Source: Alcaligenaceae bacterium
Lineage (GTDB): Bacteria; Pseudomonadota; Gammaproteobacteria; Burkholderiales; Burkholderiaceae_B
DNA length: 38,466 nt
NCBI GenBank assembly: GCA_947380655.1
Contig: CANCRX010000027.1
Coordinates: forward strand, 1-38,466
Reading direction: 5' to 3'
Shown here: piece after piece, positions 7,812 through 15,381 of the stretch
How positions within the stretch are numbered: the first letter of the stretch is position 1
How the letters are laid out: each line of letters begins with the position of its first letter
The notes under the pieces: model-generated
Database searches by the model: none
Seen by the model: the letters and a program-made list of their open reading frames with translations, nothing else
What the model was told of the DNA's origin: nothing
Translations under genes and position numbers: made by a program

Positions 7812-8012
7812 TGTCTTATCGTCTCCGTGATACTTTTATTCCGATCTTGAGTTTATAGGTCGGTGTTCTTTTTTTGTATATATTTTTAGTTTTATACCAT
7901 TCATTGCACAGCCAAGCGGTTCTGGGCAATGAATCATTAATTCGAGCTTAACCACGTAAGTTTTCATTACAAATATGATGCATAAAGAGTCCTCTTGAGG
8001 TAATGTATTTCC
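7812..8012. promoter_or_regulatory. Divergent promoter region with a 9-bp inverted repeat
   Basis: These 201 AT-rich bases separate the leftward thiolase-hydratase operon from the rightward amidase gene. At its centre, ATTCATTGC (7899-7907) and GCAATGAAT (7926-7934) form a perfect 9-bp inverted repeat with an 18-base spacer, the shape expected of a dimeric regulator's operator. A possible -10 for the amidase is TATGAT at 7974-7979. No -35 is convincing. No regulator gene is in the window next to it. Confidence 0.5.
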
Positions 8013-9122
8013 ATGAAATCCATCCTGATCGACCGCTCCCGTCGCCTGCGCGATGACCCTGGTACTGGCCATAATCGCTGGCATCCAGATATTGAACCCA
8101 TTGCCGAGGTTGCGCCCGGCGAGGAGATCCTGCTCGAAACACGAGATGCCTCGGACGGTCAGGTCAAGCCTGGCATGAAGTTCGAGGATTTAGCCAGTCA
8201 CGATAAAAAGGCGGGACACCCGCTTACGGGGCCAATTTTCGTCAAAGGCGCCGAACCCGGGGACGTACTGGAAATCGAGTTTGTTGATCTGATTCCCCAG
8301 AACTACGGCTGGACGGTCATCCGTCCGGGAGCAGGTTTCCTGCGCGAAATTTTTGATGCAAAATTCCTAGCCCACTGGGATATCGATCGAGGCTTTGCCC
8401 GTTCCGCTCAAATCCCGGGCGTCAAAATCCCTGAGGGTGTGTTCATGGGTACTGCAGGGGTTGCGCCTTCACATGAGCAGATGGTGCGCTGGAATGCACG
8501 TGAGACAGACTTAGTGCGTCGTGGCGGCATTGCACTTTTACCCGATGCGCAAGATGCGGTTCCCGCAAGAGAGCCTATCGCGAGCAATGGCCTGCGTACT
8601 ATGCCACCTCGTGAAAACGGTGGTAATGCTGATATCAAACAACTCACACGTGGCTCCAGGTTGCAAATTCCGGTCGGCGTGACGGGCGCACTATTTTCGG
8701 CAGGGGATGCACACTACGCGCAGGGTGACTCAGAGTGCTGCATCACGGCCATTGAAATGGGCGCTAGTGCCGTAGTTAAATTTAAAGTTCTTTCAGGCGA
8801 AGCCACGCGTCGTAATATGCGATTCCCCAGGTTTTCTCACCCGGGTTATTTTGCACAACCTCAATGGGCAGCGCCGCATAATTTCGTGGCGACGACTGGT
8901 CTGCCGATCCGTGAGGATGGTACGCAGGAGTGCGAAGATCTCACGCTCGCCGCACGCAACGCGTTACTGGAAATGATTTCACTACTGGGTGAGCGTGGAT
9001 TCAGCCGCGAGCAGGCATATGTGATCTGCTCGTTAGCGGTTGATTTACGCATCAGCAATGCTGTGGATCTGCCAAACGTCTGTGTGAGTGCTCTATTGCC
9101 TGAGGCAATTTTTGTGGTTTAG
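8013..9122 (+). CDS. Acetamidase/formamidase family amidase
   Basis: This 369-residue member of the FmdA/AmdA family hydrolyses short amides to the acid and ammonia. Family signatures are clear: GHNRWHPDIEPIAEVAPGEE near the start, LTGPIFVKGAEPGDVLEIEF, MPPRENGGNADIKQLTRGS, then LPV-like IPVGVTGALFSAGDAHYAQGD and AIEMGASAVVKF. Length is close to the family norm (roughly 300-400 residues). It is divergent from the operon that encodes the split nitrile hydratase, so the amide made by that enzyme is an obvious candidate substrate. The start is the ATG at 8013; the Shine-Dalgarno (GAGG) is rather far upstream. No signal peptide, so cytoplasmic. Confidence 0.9.
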   Translation: MKSILIDRSRRLRDDPGTGHNRWHPDIEPIAEVAPGEEILLETRDASDGQVKPGMKFEDLASHDKKAGHPLTGPIFVKGAEPGDVLEIEFVDLIPQNYGWTVIRPGAGFLREIFDAKFLAHWDIDRGFARSAQIPGVKIPEGVFMGTAGVAPSHEQMVRWNARETDLVRRGGIALLPDAQDAVPAREPIASNGLRTMPPRENGGNADIKQLTRGSRLQIPVGVTGALFSAGDAHYAQGDSECCITAIEMGASAVVKFKVLSGEATRRNMRFPRFSHPGYFAQPQWAAPHNFVATTGLPIREDGTQECEDLTLAARNALLEMISLLGERGFSREQAYVICSLAVDLRISNAVDLPNVCVSALLPEAIFVV

Positions 9123-9355
9123 TGAATTCTGCACCTCATTCGCTTTGATAGTCATCATGCTTAAATATTAGGCAGTCATGATGCTCGGCGTCTATGCTTC
9201 GACTCTCTGACACTAGTCAGAAATAAGCCACCTCCATTTTTCCCGGGCTCGCGACCCCCCGCTTTGATCGGGGCTTCATCTAATCACTCCGTACGTCAGC
9301 GCACAGACTCCTCCCCTCTCATCCCGGATACTTGCAAGGTAGATGGAGAGGCACG

Positions 9356-11146
9356 TTGCATGAAGAAAACAAACCCGGCAGTCCACCCAAGCCACCCGCC
9401 ATCAACCGCCAGCTGTGGCTGCGTTTTCTAACAATCGCCAGACCATATTGTGTTTCAGAAAACCGCTGGCCGCTCTGGGCAGGACTGGCCCTGCTTGTCG
9501 TTCTATTGCTTCTGCAAACAATTACCAGCGTGATGTTCAACCGCGAGTCAGGCGAGTTCATTTCCGCGCTAGCTGACAAAGACGGCTCTCGCTTTTGGGG
9601 CTCGATTTGGCGCTACGGATATATTTTGACCGCAGCTATCCCTATTTTTAGTTTTTACTATTTTTTACAAGATAGCATCGCTTTACGCTGGAGAAAATGG
9701 CTGACTGATCAATTCATGCAACGCTACTTTAAGGAACGAGCCTACTACCAGCTCGGCCAAGCTAACGTGATTGATAATCCGGATCAGCGCATCGCCGAGG
9801 ACATCAATACCTTTACCTCACAATCACTGTTCTTTTCGACGGTCGTTGTGGGATCCATCATTCAAATCATTGCATTCGGCGGCGTGCTCTGGTTGATCTC
9901 TCCCAAACTCATTTATTTTCTGATCGGCTATTCAGCCTTTAGCTCCTGGTTTACCGCCACGGTGTTTGGTAAGCCTCTTATCGGGTTGAATTTTCTACAA
10001 CTACAACGCGAAGCAGATTTTCGATTTGGATTGCTACGTGTGCGAGAGAACTCGGAACCGATTGCTTTCTATGACGGCGAAAGTCGAGAAATCAGCTTGT
10101 TGCAGAGTCTGTTCTCTTTCGTCTTTATCATCCAGCAGCGTGTTTTACGCTGGAAATTCAAGCTCAATCTTTTTCAATTCTCACACACCTTTCTCACCAC
10201 AGTCATCCCCACTGTGATTATTGCCAGCGACGTTTTGTCCGGTCGTTTAGAAGTCGGGCTAGCCGTGCAGGCAGCCGGCGCCTTTGCCGCAATGTTGATC
10301 GCGCTCACTGTGATGGTTAATCACTTCGAGGGCTTGAGCCGTTTTGCTGCAGTCGTTGAACGGCTCTATACCTTTTCGCAAGCGCTTGATACGCAGTCAG
10401 CGAAAATGACTGAGCAAAGCGACAACAGAATTGTGACCCAGCGGGGCACCTCACTCACCTGCAATCAGCTGTCTATCTGTACTCCAACAGGTGAAAGAAC
10501 ACTGATAAAGCAACTCAACTTATCCGTGAGTCCAAACAAAGGCCTCATGATCATCGGTGAGAGTGGCACAGGCAAAAGCTCCTTGCTACGGGTCATTGCG
10601 GGGCTGTGGACGACAGGCTCGGGAGAGATCGTGCGCCCCTCCATACAGGAGCTACTGTTCTTGCCACAACAACCCTACCACCCGCTCGGTGATCTACGCT
10701 GCCAGCTGAGCTATCCACAAATTGACAAAACAATTTCAGACGAAGAGATGCTGCATTGTTTGGATTTGGTTAACCTCTCCTCTCTGACAAAACGCTGTGG
10801 AGGCCTGAGCGGCCAAATAGACTGGACCAAGGTGCTCTCCGTAGGAGAACAGCAACGGCTATCCTTTGCGCGCGCACTTCTTGCCAAACCCCGATACCTT
10901 TTGCTCGATGAATCCACCAGCGCACTCGATGCGGCTAACGAATCGCGCCTGTATTCACAACTAAGTGGCATGGATATCACGCCTATTAGTGTGAGTCACA
11001 GGCAGGCGCTCTTAGATCATCACCACGAGGTGCTGGTGATTTTGAGCGATAGTGGGTGGGCGCTAGAACCTGCTTGTGGCTTTAATTGGCCCCCAACATA
11101 CACAGCTGTAAACACAGTTACATCGACAACCATGTTCAAAAAGTGA
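9356..11146 (+). CDS. SbmA/YddA-type ABC transporter, fused permease-ATPase
   Basis: This roughly 596-residue half-transporter has the SbmA_BacA/ABCD-like membrane domain (six helices within about residues 40-330, including FNRESGEFISAL, ADFRFGLLRVRENSEPIAFYDGE) followed by an ATPase domain. Walker A is GESGTGKSS (about 401-409), the Q-loop is FLPQQPYHPLGDLR, the signature is LSVGEQQRLSFARA, Walker B is RYLLLDEST, and the switch His lies in ISVSHR. It probably acts as a homodimer in the inner membrane; peptide, cobalamin or lipid substrates are known in the family. There is no ATG: TTG at 9356, with GGAGAGG just upstream, is preferred over TTG at 9332. The gene ends overlapping the convergent hydrolase gene by 11 bases. 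Confidence 0.88.
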   Translation: MHEENKPGSPPKPPAINRQLWLRFLTIARPYCVSENRWPLWAGLALLVVLLLLQTITSVMFNRESGEFISALADKDGSRFWGSIWRYGYILTAAIPIFSFYYFLQDSIALRWRKWLTDQFMQRYFKERAYYQLGQANVIDNPDQRIAEDINTFTSQSLFFSTVVVGSIIQIIAFGGVLWLISPKLIYFLIGYSAFSSWFTATVFGKPLIGLNFLQLQREADFRFGLLRVRENSEPIAFYDGESREISLLQSLFSFVFIIQQRVLRWKFKLNLFQFSHTFLTTVIPTVIIASDVLSGRLEVGLAVQAAGAFAAMLIALTVMVNHFEGLSRFAAVVERLYTFSQALDTQSAKMTEQSDNRIVTQRGTSLTCNQLSICTPTGERTLIKQLNLSVSPNKGLMIIGESGTGKSSLLRVIAGLWTTGSGEIVRPSIQELLFLPQQPYHPLGDLRCQLSYPQIDKTISDEEMLHCLDLVNLSSLTKRCGGLSGQIDWTKVLSVGEQQRLSFARALLAKPRYLLLDESTSALDAANESRLYSQLSGMDITPISVSHRQALLDHHHEVLVILSDSGWALEPACGFNWPPTYTAVNTVTSTTMFKK

Positions 11147-12545
11147 TGATTTTTTGAGACAAAGGGGATTTGAGCGGCGCGACACTTCGCTTTAATGCCT
11201 GCCAAAGCGCAACAGTATCTGCCCCGCCTGCAGGGTCACGTGCAGTGGGCCTTGCCGCCAGATGCACAAACACCAATTGCAGTGATGGATCTACAAATAT
11301 CACTTGGCCACGGACCCCTTGAAACGCAAAGGTACCATCCAAGGCGGGGAACACCCAAGTCTGATACCCATAGCCAAACCAACGTTTGGTAGCTATTGGT
11401 AACACATGCGCTTTCGTCATTTCTTTTACCCATGCCGCAGGTACCAATTGTTGCCCGCGTGCTGCGCCCATCTGCGCCATGAGCATTCCAAGACGTCCGT
11501 AATCTCGCAATGTCGCATTAAATCCCATATAACCAATTTCTTGTCCGGCGGCATCAATCAACCATGTTGCCTCGCTTTCAGCGCCAAGCGGCTTCCATAT
11601 TTTCTCCGAAAAATACGAGGCAATATCTTGTTCAACTGCCTGACGCAGGACGACAGCTAGCACAAAGGTTTCGGCCGAAGCGTATGACCACCGCTTACCG
11701 GGCTCGGCGATACGACGATTAAACATTTTCGCAAGGTCTGCACCGCCTGGCGATTGGCCCATGATGGTTGCGCTTGTCAAACGTGCAGAATCATCCCTTC
11801 CATCGTACTCTTCGCGAAACTCCACACCTGAAGACATCGTCAATAAGTGCCGAAGAGGAGTATTGCCGTATTCTGTTCCTTGCAAGGCAGGCGCATACAC
11901 CTGCGCCAAGTCATCGAGTGAGCGAATACGCCCCTCGTTCAACGCCACGCCGATTAGCATCGCGATAATCGTTTTGGACATCGAGAAAGAGGTAAAACGT
12001 TGCTCAGGTTGTCGCGCATATTGATAGCGTTCGAGCAACAAGGTATCACCCTGGGCAATCAACATGGCGGTTGTTGGATTACGGTCAAAGTAATCGTTGA
12101 GTGTTTTTGTACCACCACCTAATGCTGCAGCACCTTGATAAGTCAGCGTCAACTCAGGCGCTTGACGCCGCCAGGCTTGCACAGGGGCTGAAGTGGGCGA
12201 CACGCTCGCGCTAAAGATCTCATCAAGTCTTGAAAAGCTGTCTACGCCTGCGTTTGCTTGCCACCAGTTTTGACGAGTACCTTTTGGATAATCAAAACCG
12301 ATCCCACGCAAAGTTAACATCTGCGGGCCATCCGCACGTGTCCCAATTCCTTGATCAAAACGCCATGCAGTTGTTTTGCTTTGACCAGTTGTACCGCAAC
12401 CCACCAACCCAAGAATCGCAACGGTGACAAACAAGACCCAAAGGGACTGACAGGCAGCCGAACAATTCACTATTTTTTTATAATTTGGGTGACTGGCTAT
12501 ACATGCAAGAACGGGATTTATATTTTGTTCGCTATTAGCGTTCAT
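11136..12545 (-). CDS. Beta-lactamase-family serine hydrolase, predicted lipoprotein
   Basis: This 469-residue protein belongs to the class C beta-lactamase / DD-peptidase-like serine hydrolases. The catalytic SMSK (SxxK, about residues 188-191) and YAS (about 288-290) motifs are present, along with GMLMAQMG and a C-terminal GQVIFVDPSLQLVFVHLAA strand. A hydrophobic segment ending in LVGC (about 47-50) is a lipobox, so it is probably anchored to a membrane and faces the periplasm. About 30 residues precede that segment, which is long for a lipoprotein; a GTG start close to the hydrophobic stretch is possible, though ATG at 12545 has a good AAGGA site. Substrates in this family range from peptides to esters, and none is indicated here. 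Confidence 0.85.
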   Translation of the reverse strand: MNANSEQNINPVLACIASHPNYKKIVNCSAACQSLWVLFVTVAILGLVGCGTTGQSKTTAWRFDQGIGTRADGPQMLTLRGIGFDYPKGTRQNWWQANAGVDSFSRLDEIFSASVSPTSAPVQAWRRQAPELTLTYQGAAALGGGTKTLNDYFDRNPTTAMLIAQGDTLLLERYQYARQPEQRFTSFSMSKTIIAMLIGVALNEGRIRSLDDLAQVYAPALQGTEYGNTPLRHLLTMSSGVEFREEYDGRDDSARLTSATIMGQSPGGADLAKMFNRRIAEPGKRWSYASAETFVLAVVLRQAVEQDIASYFSEKIWKPLGAESEATWLIDAAGQEIGYMGFNATLRDYGRLGMLMAQMGAARGQQLVPAAWVKEMTKAHVLPIATKRWFGYGYQTWVFPALDGTFAFQGVRGQVIFVDPSLQLVFVHLAARPTARDPAGGADTVALWQALKRSVAPLKSPLSQKIITF

Positions 12546-12856
12546 AAAAGCTAATTCCTTTTTGCAATGGTGGCGAAGAAGCATACTGGCGATTTAATTG
12601 TCGCACTGTTTATTTGATTTAAAGAAATCGGTTATCACTAATACTGTGCTGGAGCGTCACTATCCACAAAAACGCAGGGTATATGCGGACTACAGATTGG
12701 CTGTGGGGCGTCTGGCAACTCTGACGGGAGGTGAACAAAAGCACCCAATCAACTAAGAACAGCTCAGCGCAGGCGGATTTGTTCGCCAAAACGGTGCCAG
12801 ACATCACGGGGTGTTGATAACAGTCGAATAGCCGTTTAAAAAATGAAGGCGTTCTA

Positions 12857-12890
12857 AATACTGCTTATCCCCCGTTAATGGGGTAGAGCC
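12857..12890. repeat. Direct repeat R1, copy 1 (34 bp)
   Basis: This 34-base sequence recurs at 15095-15128 with one mismatch and no gap. Its core, CCCCGTTAATGGGG, is nearly palindromic. The two copies bracket both toxin-antitoxin pairs, about 2.2 kb apart. Confidence 0.85.
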
Positions 12891-12895
12891 TGAGA

Positions 12896-12932
12896 TTAAG
12901 CCCCGCTAGCACAATCACGAACAGGGGCTTAA
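12896..12932. repeat. Inverted repeat (9-bp arms)
   Basis: TTAAGCCCC (12896-12904) and GGGGCTTAA (12924-12932) are perfect inverted arms around a 19-base loop. It lies five bases after R1 copy 1 and has no T-run on either side, so it is not an obvious terminator. Confidence 0.7.
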
Positions 12933-12996
12933 ATGGGGGCTGATCAAGGATATTTGTAGCTAGATCTAGCTTTTATGCGGCTTTCCAAGGATTTCT

Positions 12997-13085
12997 TGGC
13001 GGGGCAGCCATAACAACATCACAAACCGCCTGAGGTGCTGCAATCTCAAGTTTTTTGCTTTTGGTCTGCGGGAGGGATACGAACC
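12997..13085. repeat. Direct repeat R2, copy 1 (89 bp)
   Basis: This 89-base segment recurs at 14205-14293 in the same orientation without gaps and with about ten mismatches. On the minus strand it begins GGTTCGTATCCCTCCCGC and continues AGACCA, which resembles a tRNA T-arm and CCA end but does not give a complete acceptor stem. The copies flank the HEPN/MNT pair. Confidence 0.8.
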
Positions 13086-13108
13086 GTCGTCACTCTTGAG
13101 CAACATCC

Positions 13109-13549
13109 TTAGTCTATGTTCGTATCTTTACCAGCACTAATCAGTCGATCTACATCAGCAAATAATTTTTCTGCAAGTAGCCTGAGCTCAGCAATTGCTG
13201 ACTCTTCGATTTCAAGAAAGCCTTCATATTCAGCCAAATTGCATTTCTGATGTGCAGCGTCGAGCACTCGCCACAGACTGGCTGGCCACGCTAGCGTGTG
13301 GCCAAGAGACTGAAAAACAATGTAGCGATTTTCACTGCGATAGCCGTGCCATCGAAGTGCTACAAGTGCGGCTCCATGTATTGCGTTATAGACACTAGTG
13401 AAGCGCCCTTCTTGAGACACTTGCGGATAGCTCGAGTCTGCAAGACGCTTGCGCGCCATCACCAACATGCGGTCAATTTCCGCACGATTCATCGGCTCGG
13501 CTTTTATCCTGCCGATTTTGGCAAGATTACCGAGCGCGTCTGAACTCAT
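13109..13549 (-). CDS. HEPN-type toxin-like protein of an MNT/HEPN pair
   Basis: This 146-residue, largely helical protein has the features of HEPN-family partners of minimal nucleotidyltransferases: an N-terminal helical segment (MNRAEIDRMLVMARKRLAD), a central AIHGAALVALRWHGYRSENRY, and a C-terminal acidic helix. The canonical HEPN RNase motif (RX4-6H) is not unambiguous; R and H residues occur around RSENRYIVFQSLGH. Its start overlaps the end of the nucleotidyltransferase gene by 23 bases, the usual coupled layout. ATG at 13549 is preferred to an upstream TTG. In known systems the HEPN protein is an RNase toxin that the nucleotidyltransferase partner silences by AMPylation. The role here is inferred from the pairing. 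Confidence 0.68.
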   Translation of the reverse strand: MSSDALGNLAKIGRIKAEPMNRAEIDRMLVMARKRLADSSYPQVSQEGRFTSVYNAIHGAALVALRWHGYRSENRYIVFQSLGHTLAWPASLWRVLDAAHQKCNLAEYEGFLEIEESAIAELRLLAEKLFADVDRLISAGKDTNID

Positions 13550-14117
13550 CGATATTTCCAAAAAGTTGGATAATTGGTTGGCTCAAGACTTTGTTCACAA
13601 ATGAGTCTGTATCGCCCAATCTTTTTTTGAATTCATTAACCGTGTAACAGGTCGGGTTAACTTTACGGCAAAGCATTTCTTCTACCGGTAATAATTGGTC
13701 CAGCAATTCACTGAGCGTTAAATCACTGCCGACAATCATGATATCAATGTCGCTTTCAGCAGTATCTGATTGCTTTGCGACAGAACCGTAAAGCAAGGCG
13801 AGTTCGATTTTTTGTTCGAGTGGTAGCAGTGCTTCTGACAGCAGCGCTGCTGCGCCCATGACTTTGCGCGTCAAGTCTCTTAACTCTTTAAATAAAGGGC
13901 TTTGGCGATTGGCAGATATTTGTCGTTGATTGCCTTTCAAGCTTGAGTTGGCGAGACCGGCGGCCACTAGCTTGTTGATCTCACGCTGAAGCGACGCACT
14001 ACCCAAACCTGTTAGACGTAGCAATTCGCTCAGGTGATAAGAGCGTTCGGATTGGCCAAAAATCCAAAGATAAACTTTGGCTTGGCTATCTGTGAAAACC
14101 GCATCTTTTAATGACAT
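13527..14117 (-). CDS. MNT-type nucleotidyltransferase antitoxin with N-terminal winged helix
   Basis: This 196-residue protein joins an N-terminal winged helix-turn-helix (about residues 8-75: LWIFGQSERSYHLSELLRLTGL, then LQREINKLVAAGL) to a minimal nucleotidyltransferase domain. The polymerase-beta motif is complete: YGSVAKQSD followed by SDIDIMIVG, with Gly-Ser at 111-112 and the metal-binding Asp123 and Asp125. Such domains AMPylate and neutralise a HEPN partner, and the winged helix probably represses the operon. A TTG two codons upstream of the ATG is an alternative start. The gene lies between the two copies of repeat R2, suggesting movement as a unit. Confidence 0.8.
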   Translation of the reverse strand: MSLKDAVFTDSQAKVYLWIFGQSERSYHLSELLRLTGLGSASLQREINKLVAAGLANSSLKGNQRQISANRQSPLFKELRDLTRKVMGAAALLSEALLPLEQKIELALLYGSVAKQSDTAESDIDIMIVGSDLTLSELLDQLLPVEEMLCRKVNPTCYTVNEFKKRLGDTDSFVNKVLSQPIIQLFGNIDEFRRAR

Positions 14118-14204
14118 AGCCAAATTTTAGCACGATCAAGCCAAAATTTAGAATGATTAATAAGTGCTGCTATCTGATGAATACTGGCTAAATCATTGAT
14201 TATC

Positions 14205-14293
14205 TGGCGGGGAAGCATGAACTACATCACAAACCGCCTGAAGTGCTGAAATCTCAGGTTTTTTGCTTTTGGTCTACGGGAGGGATACCAACC
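14205..14293. repeat. Direct repeat R2, copy 2 (89 bp)
   Basis: Partner of the repeat at 12997-13085, same orientation, no gaps. It lies between the nucleotidyltransferase gene and the vapBC promoter. Confidence 0.8.
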
Positions 14294-14367
14294 AGCGGGC
14301 AGGACATTGCCGGCAACCGATACTTTCGCAAAATGCTTGACCACAGCGGCATAGAATAATGACTGTT

Positions 14368-14433
14368 TTGTCTCACGTACATCCACGTCTATACATTGAG
14401 TTTATTTTACGTTAAGATGTACACGTACATCCA
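14368..14433 (+). promoter_or_regulatory. vapBC promoter and autoregulatory operator
   Basis: A 12-base direct repeat, CACGTACATCCA, occurs at 14374-14385 and 14422-14433. The second copy overlaps a near-perfect palindrome, GATGTAC-AC-GTACATC (14416-14431). TTGTCT (14368) and TATACA (14390) with a 16-base spacer could be -35 and -10, placing one repeat between them. VapB-VapC complexes usually bind such sites to repress their own promoter. Confidence 0.55.
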
Positions 14434-14445
14434 ACGGGACTCGCT

Positions 14446-14682
14446 ATGGCTAACACCAAACTATTCAAGAACGGCAATTCACAAGCTGTTCGCATTCCTG
14501 CAGAACTTGCCTACAGTTCTTGGGACGTAGAGCTTGTAATCGAGCGACTGGGTGACGAGTTACGCATTCGCCCGGCCCAACGGCGCATGGGCAATGTGTT
14601 GGGAAAACTTGCGAAATTTTCACCTGACTTCATGGTTCACGGACGCGGCGAGAACATCGAAGGCGAGCGTAAGGCGTTATGA
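14446..14682 (+). CDS. vapB: VapB antitoxin (AbrB/SpoVT-like DNA-binding)
   Basis: This 78-residue protein begins MANTKLFKNGNSQAVRIPAE, the swapped-hairpin AbrB/MazE-like DNA-binding fold of VapB antitoxins. The remainder (VELVIERLGDELRIRPAQRR and an acidic-basic tail) is the segment that wraps around the VapC toxin. It is preceded by repeated operator-like sequences and overlaps vapC by four bases (ATGA), so the pair is translationally coupled. It should neutralise VapC and, with it, repress the promoter. Confidence 0.9.
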   Translation: MANTKLFKNGNSQAVRIPAELAYSSWDVELVIERLGDELRIRPAQRRMGNVLGKLAKFSPDFMVHGRGENIEGERKAL

Positions 14683-15092
14683 GTCCAAAGTACATGCTCG
14701 ACACCAATATCTGCATCTACCTCATGAAGCACCAGCCACCCGAGGTCAAGGAGCGCTTTGCCGCCTGCTTTGTAGGCGACGTTGTCATTTCCGCAGTAAC
14801 CCTGGCAGAGCTCGAGTTCGGCATCGCTTGCTGTAGTGCAACATCGCAAGTTGCAAACCGCTCGGCGCTCGACAGTTTGCTCGAAGACATTCTGGTGGCG
14901 CCCTTTGAAGCTCAGGCGGCCAAAGCCTATGGACCGATTCGCGCCGCGTACAAAGATCGCAACCGTGATGCGCTTGATAAGCTCATCGCCTCACATGCCG
15001 TTGCTCTTGACGTGACGCTAGTCACCAACAACGAAGCGGACTTTGTGAACTATGCTGGTCTAGTTGTAGAAAACTGGGTCAACAACCACTGA
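14679..15092 (+). CDS. vapC: VapC PIN-domain ribonuclease toxin
   Basis: This 137-residue PIN-domain endoribonuclease has the acidic quartet expected for VapC: MLDTNICIY (Asp8), LAELEFGI (Glu), RDALDKLIASHA (Asp near 100) and NNEADF (Asp near 119). The MLDTNICIYLMK opening is typical of the enteric-type VapC that cleaves initiator tRNA in its anticodon loop, although target specificity cannot be proved from sequence. It overlaps vapB. Its stop is followed two bases later by repeat R1 copy 2, so the cassette ends exactly at the repeat. Confidence 0.92.
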   Translation: MSPKYMLDTNICIYLMKHQPPEVKERFAACFVGDVVISAVTLAELEFGIACCSATSQVANRSALDSLLEDILVAPFEAQAAKAYGPIRAAYKDRNRDALDKLIASHAVALDVTLVTNNEADFVNYAGLVVENWVNNH

Positions 15093-15094
15093 TG

Positions 15095-15128
15095 AATACT
15101 GCTCATCCCCCGTTAATGGGGTAGAGCC
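15095..15128. repeat. Direct repeat R1, copy 2 (34 bp)
   Basis: Partner of the repeat at 12857-12890 (one mismatch). It begins right after the vapC stop and closes the toxin-antitoxin island. A related 13-base piece, CTGATGAATACTG, occurs at 14174-14186 and 15089-15101. Confidence 0.85.
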
Positions 15129-15129
15129 G

Positions 15130-15381
15130 TTAAAGCGCTTTACTATAAAAAGGGCTATGTGTTTTAGCAGCTTTGACCCACTCCGCTTCCCACACAGCTC
15201 TTGGGTCTTTCTGCCCCCACATCCTTCTAGACTCCAAACTATATTTCAAAGCTCTAACAGCTAATATGTATCCCTCAATCATGGGAAAGTTATGCCAACA
15301 ATCCGTCAATATAATGACACCACCGACCGAATTCAGGTTGTTGAACTCTGGAAAAATGTGTTTGGTTATGAAACTGCTCAT
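15130..15381 (-). other. Possible protein remnant, unidentified
   Basis: An 83-codon open frame ends two bases inside the R1 boundary, and its C-terminal half (for example RRMWGQKDPRAVWEAEWVKA) has a natural-looking amino acid composition. It overlaps the promoter and start of the GNAT gene on the other strand. I see no ribosome binding site and recognise no family; it may be the tail of a gene cut by insertion of the island, or chance. Confidence 0.15.

Larger units (their letters stand above)
12546..13108. other. Gene-free stretch carrying repeats R1, R2 and a hairpin
   Basis: No credible gene is seen between the hydrolase start and the HEPN gene. The stretch contains one copy each of two direct repeats that recur downstream (R1 at 12857 and R2 at 12997) and a 9-bp inverted repeat at 12896-12932. 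It marks the left boundary of the toxin-antitoxin island. Confidence 0.6.

Noticed and set aside
12619..12807. A 62-codon minus-strand frame
   Set aside because: No ribosome binding site, no recognisable domain, and a composition unlike coding sequence.
12857..12932. Integron attC sites
   Set aside because: The palindromes lack the GTTRRRY/RYYYAAC core pairs, and no integrase is in the window.
13062..13085. Intact tRNA gene in repeat R2
   Set aside because: Only a T-arm-like piece and CCA are present; the acceptor stem is one base short and no D-arm or anticodon arm is seen.
12857..15128. CRISPR array
   Set aside because: Only two copies of each repeat, spaced by genes; no short regular spacers and no cas genes.
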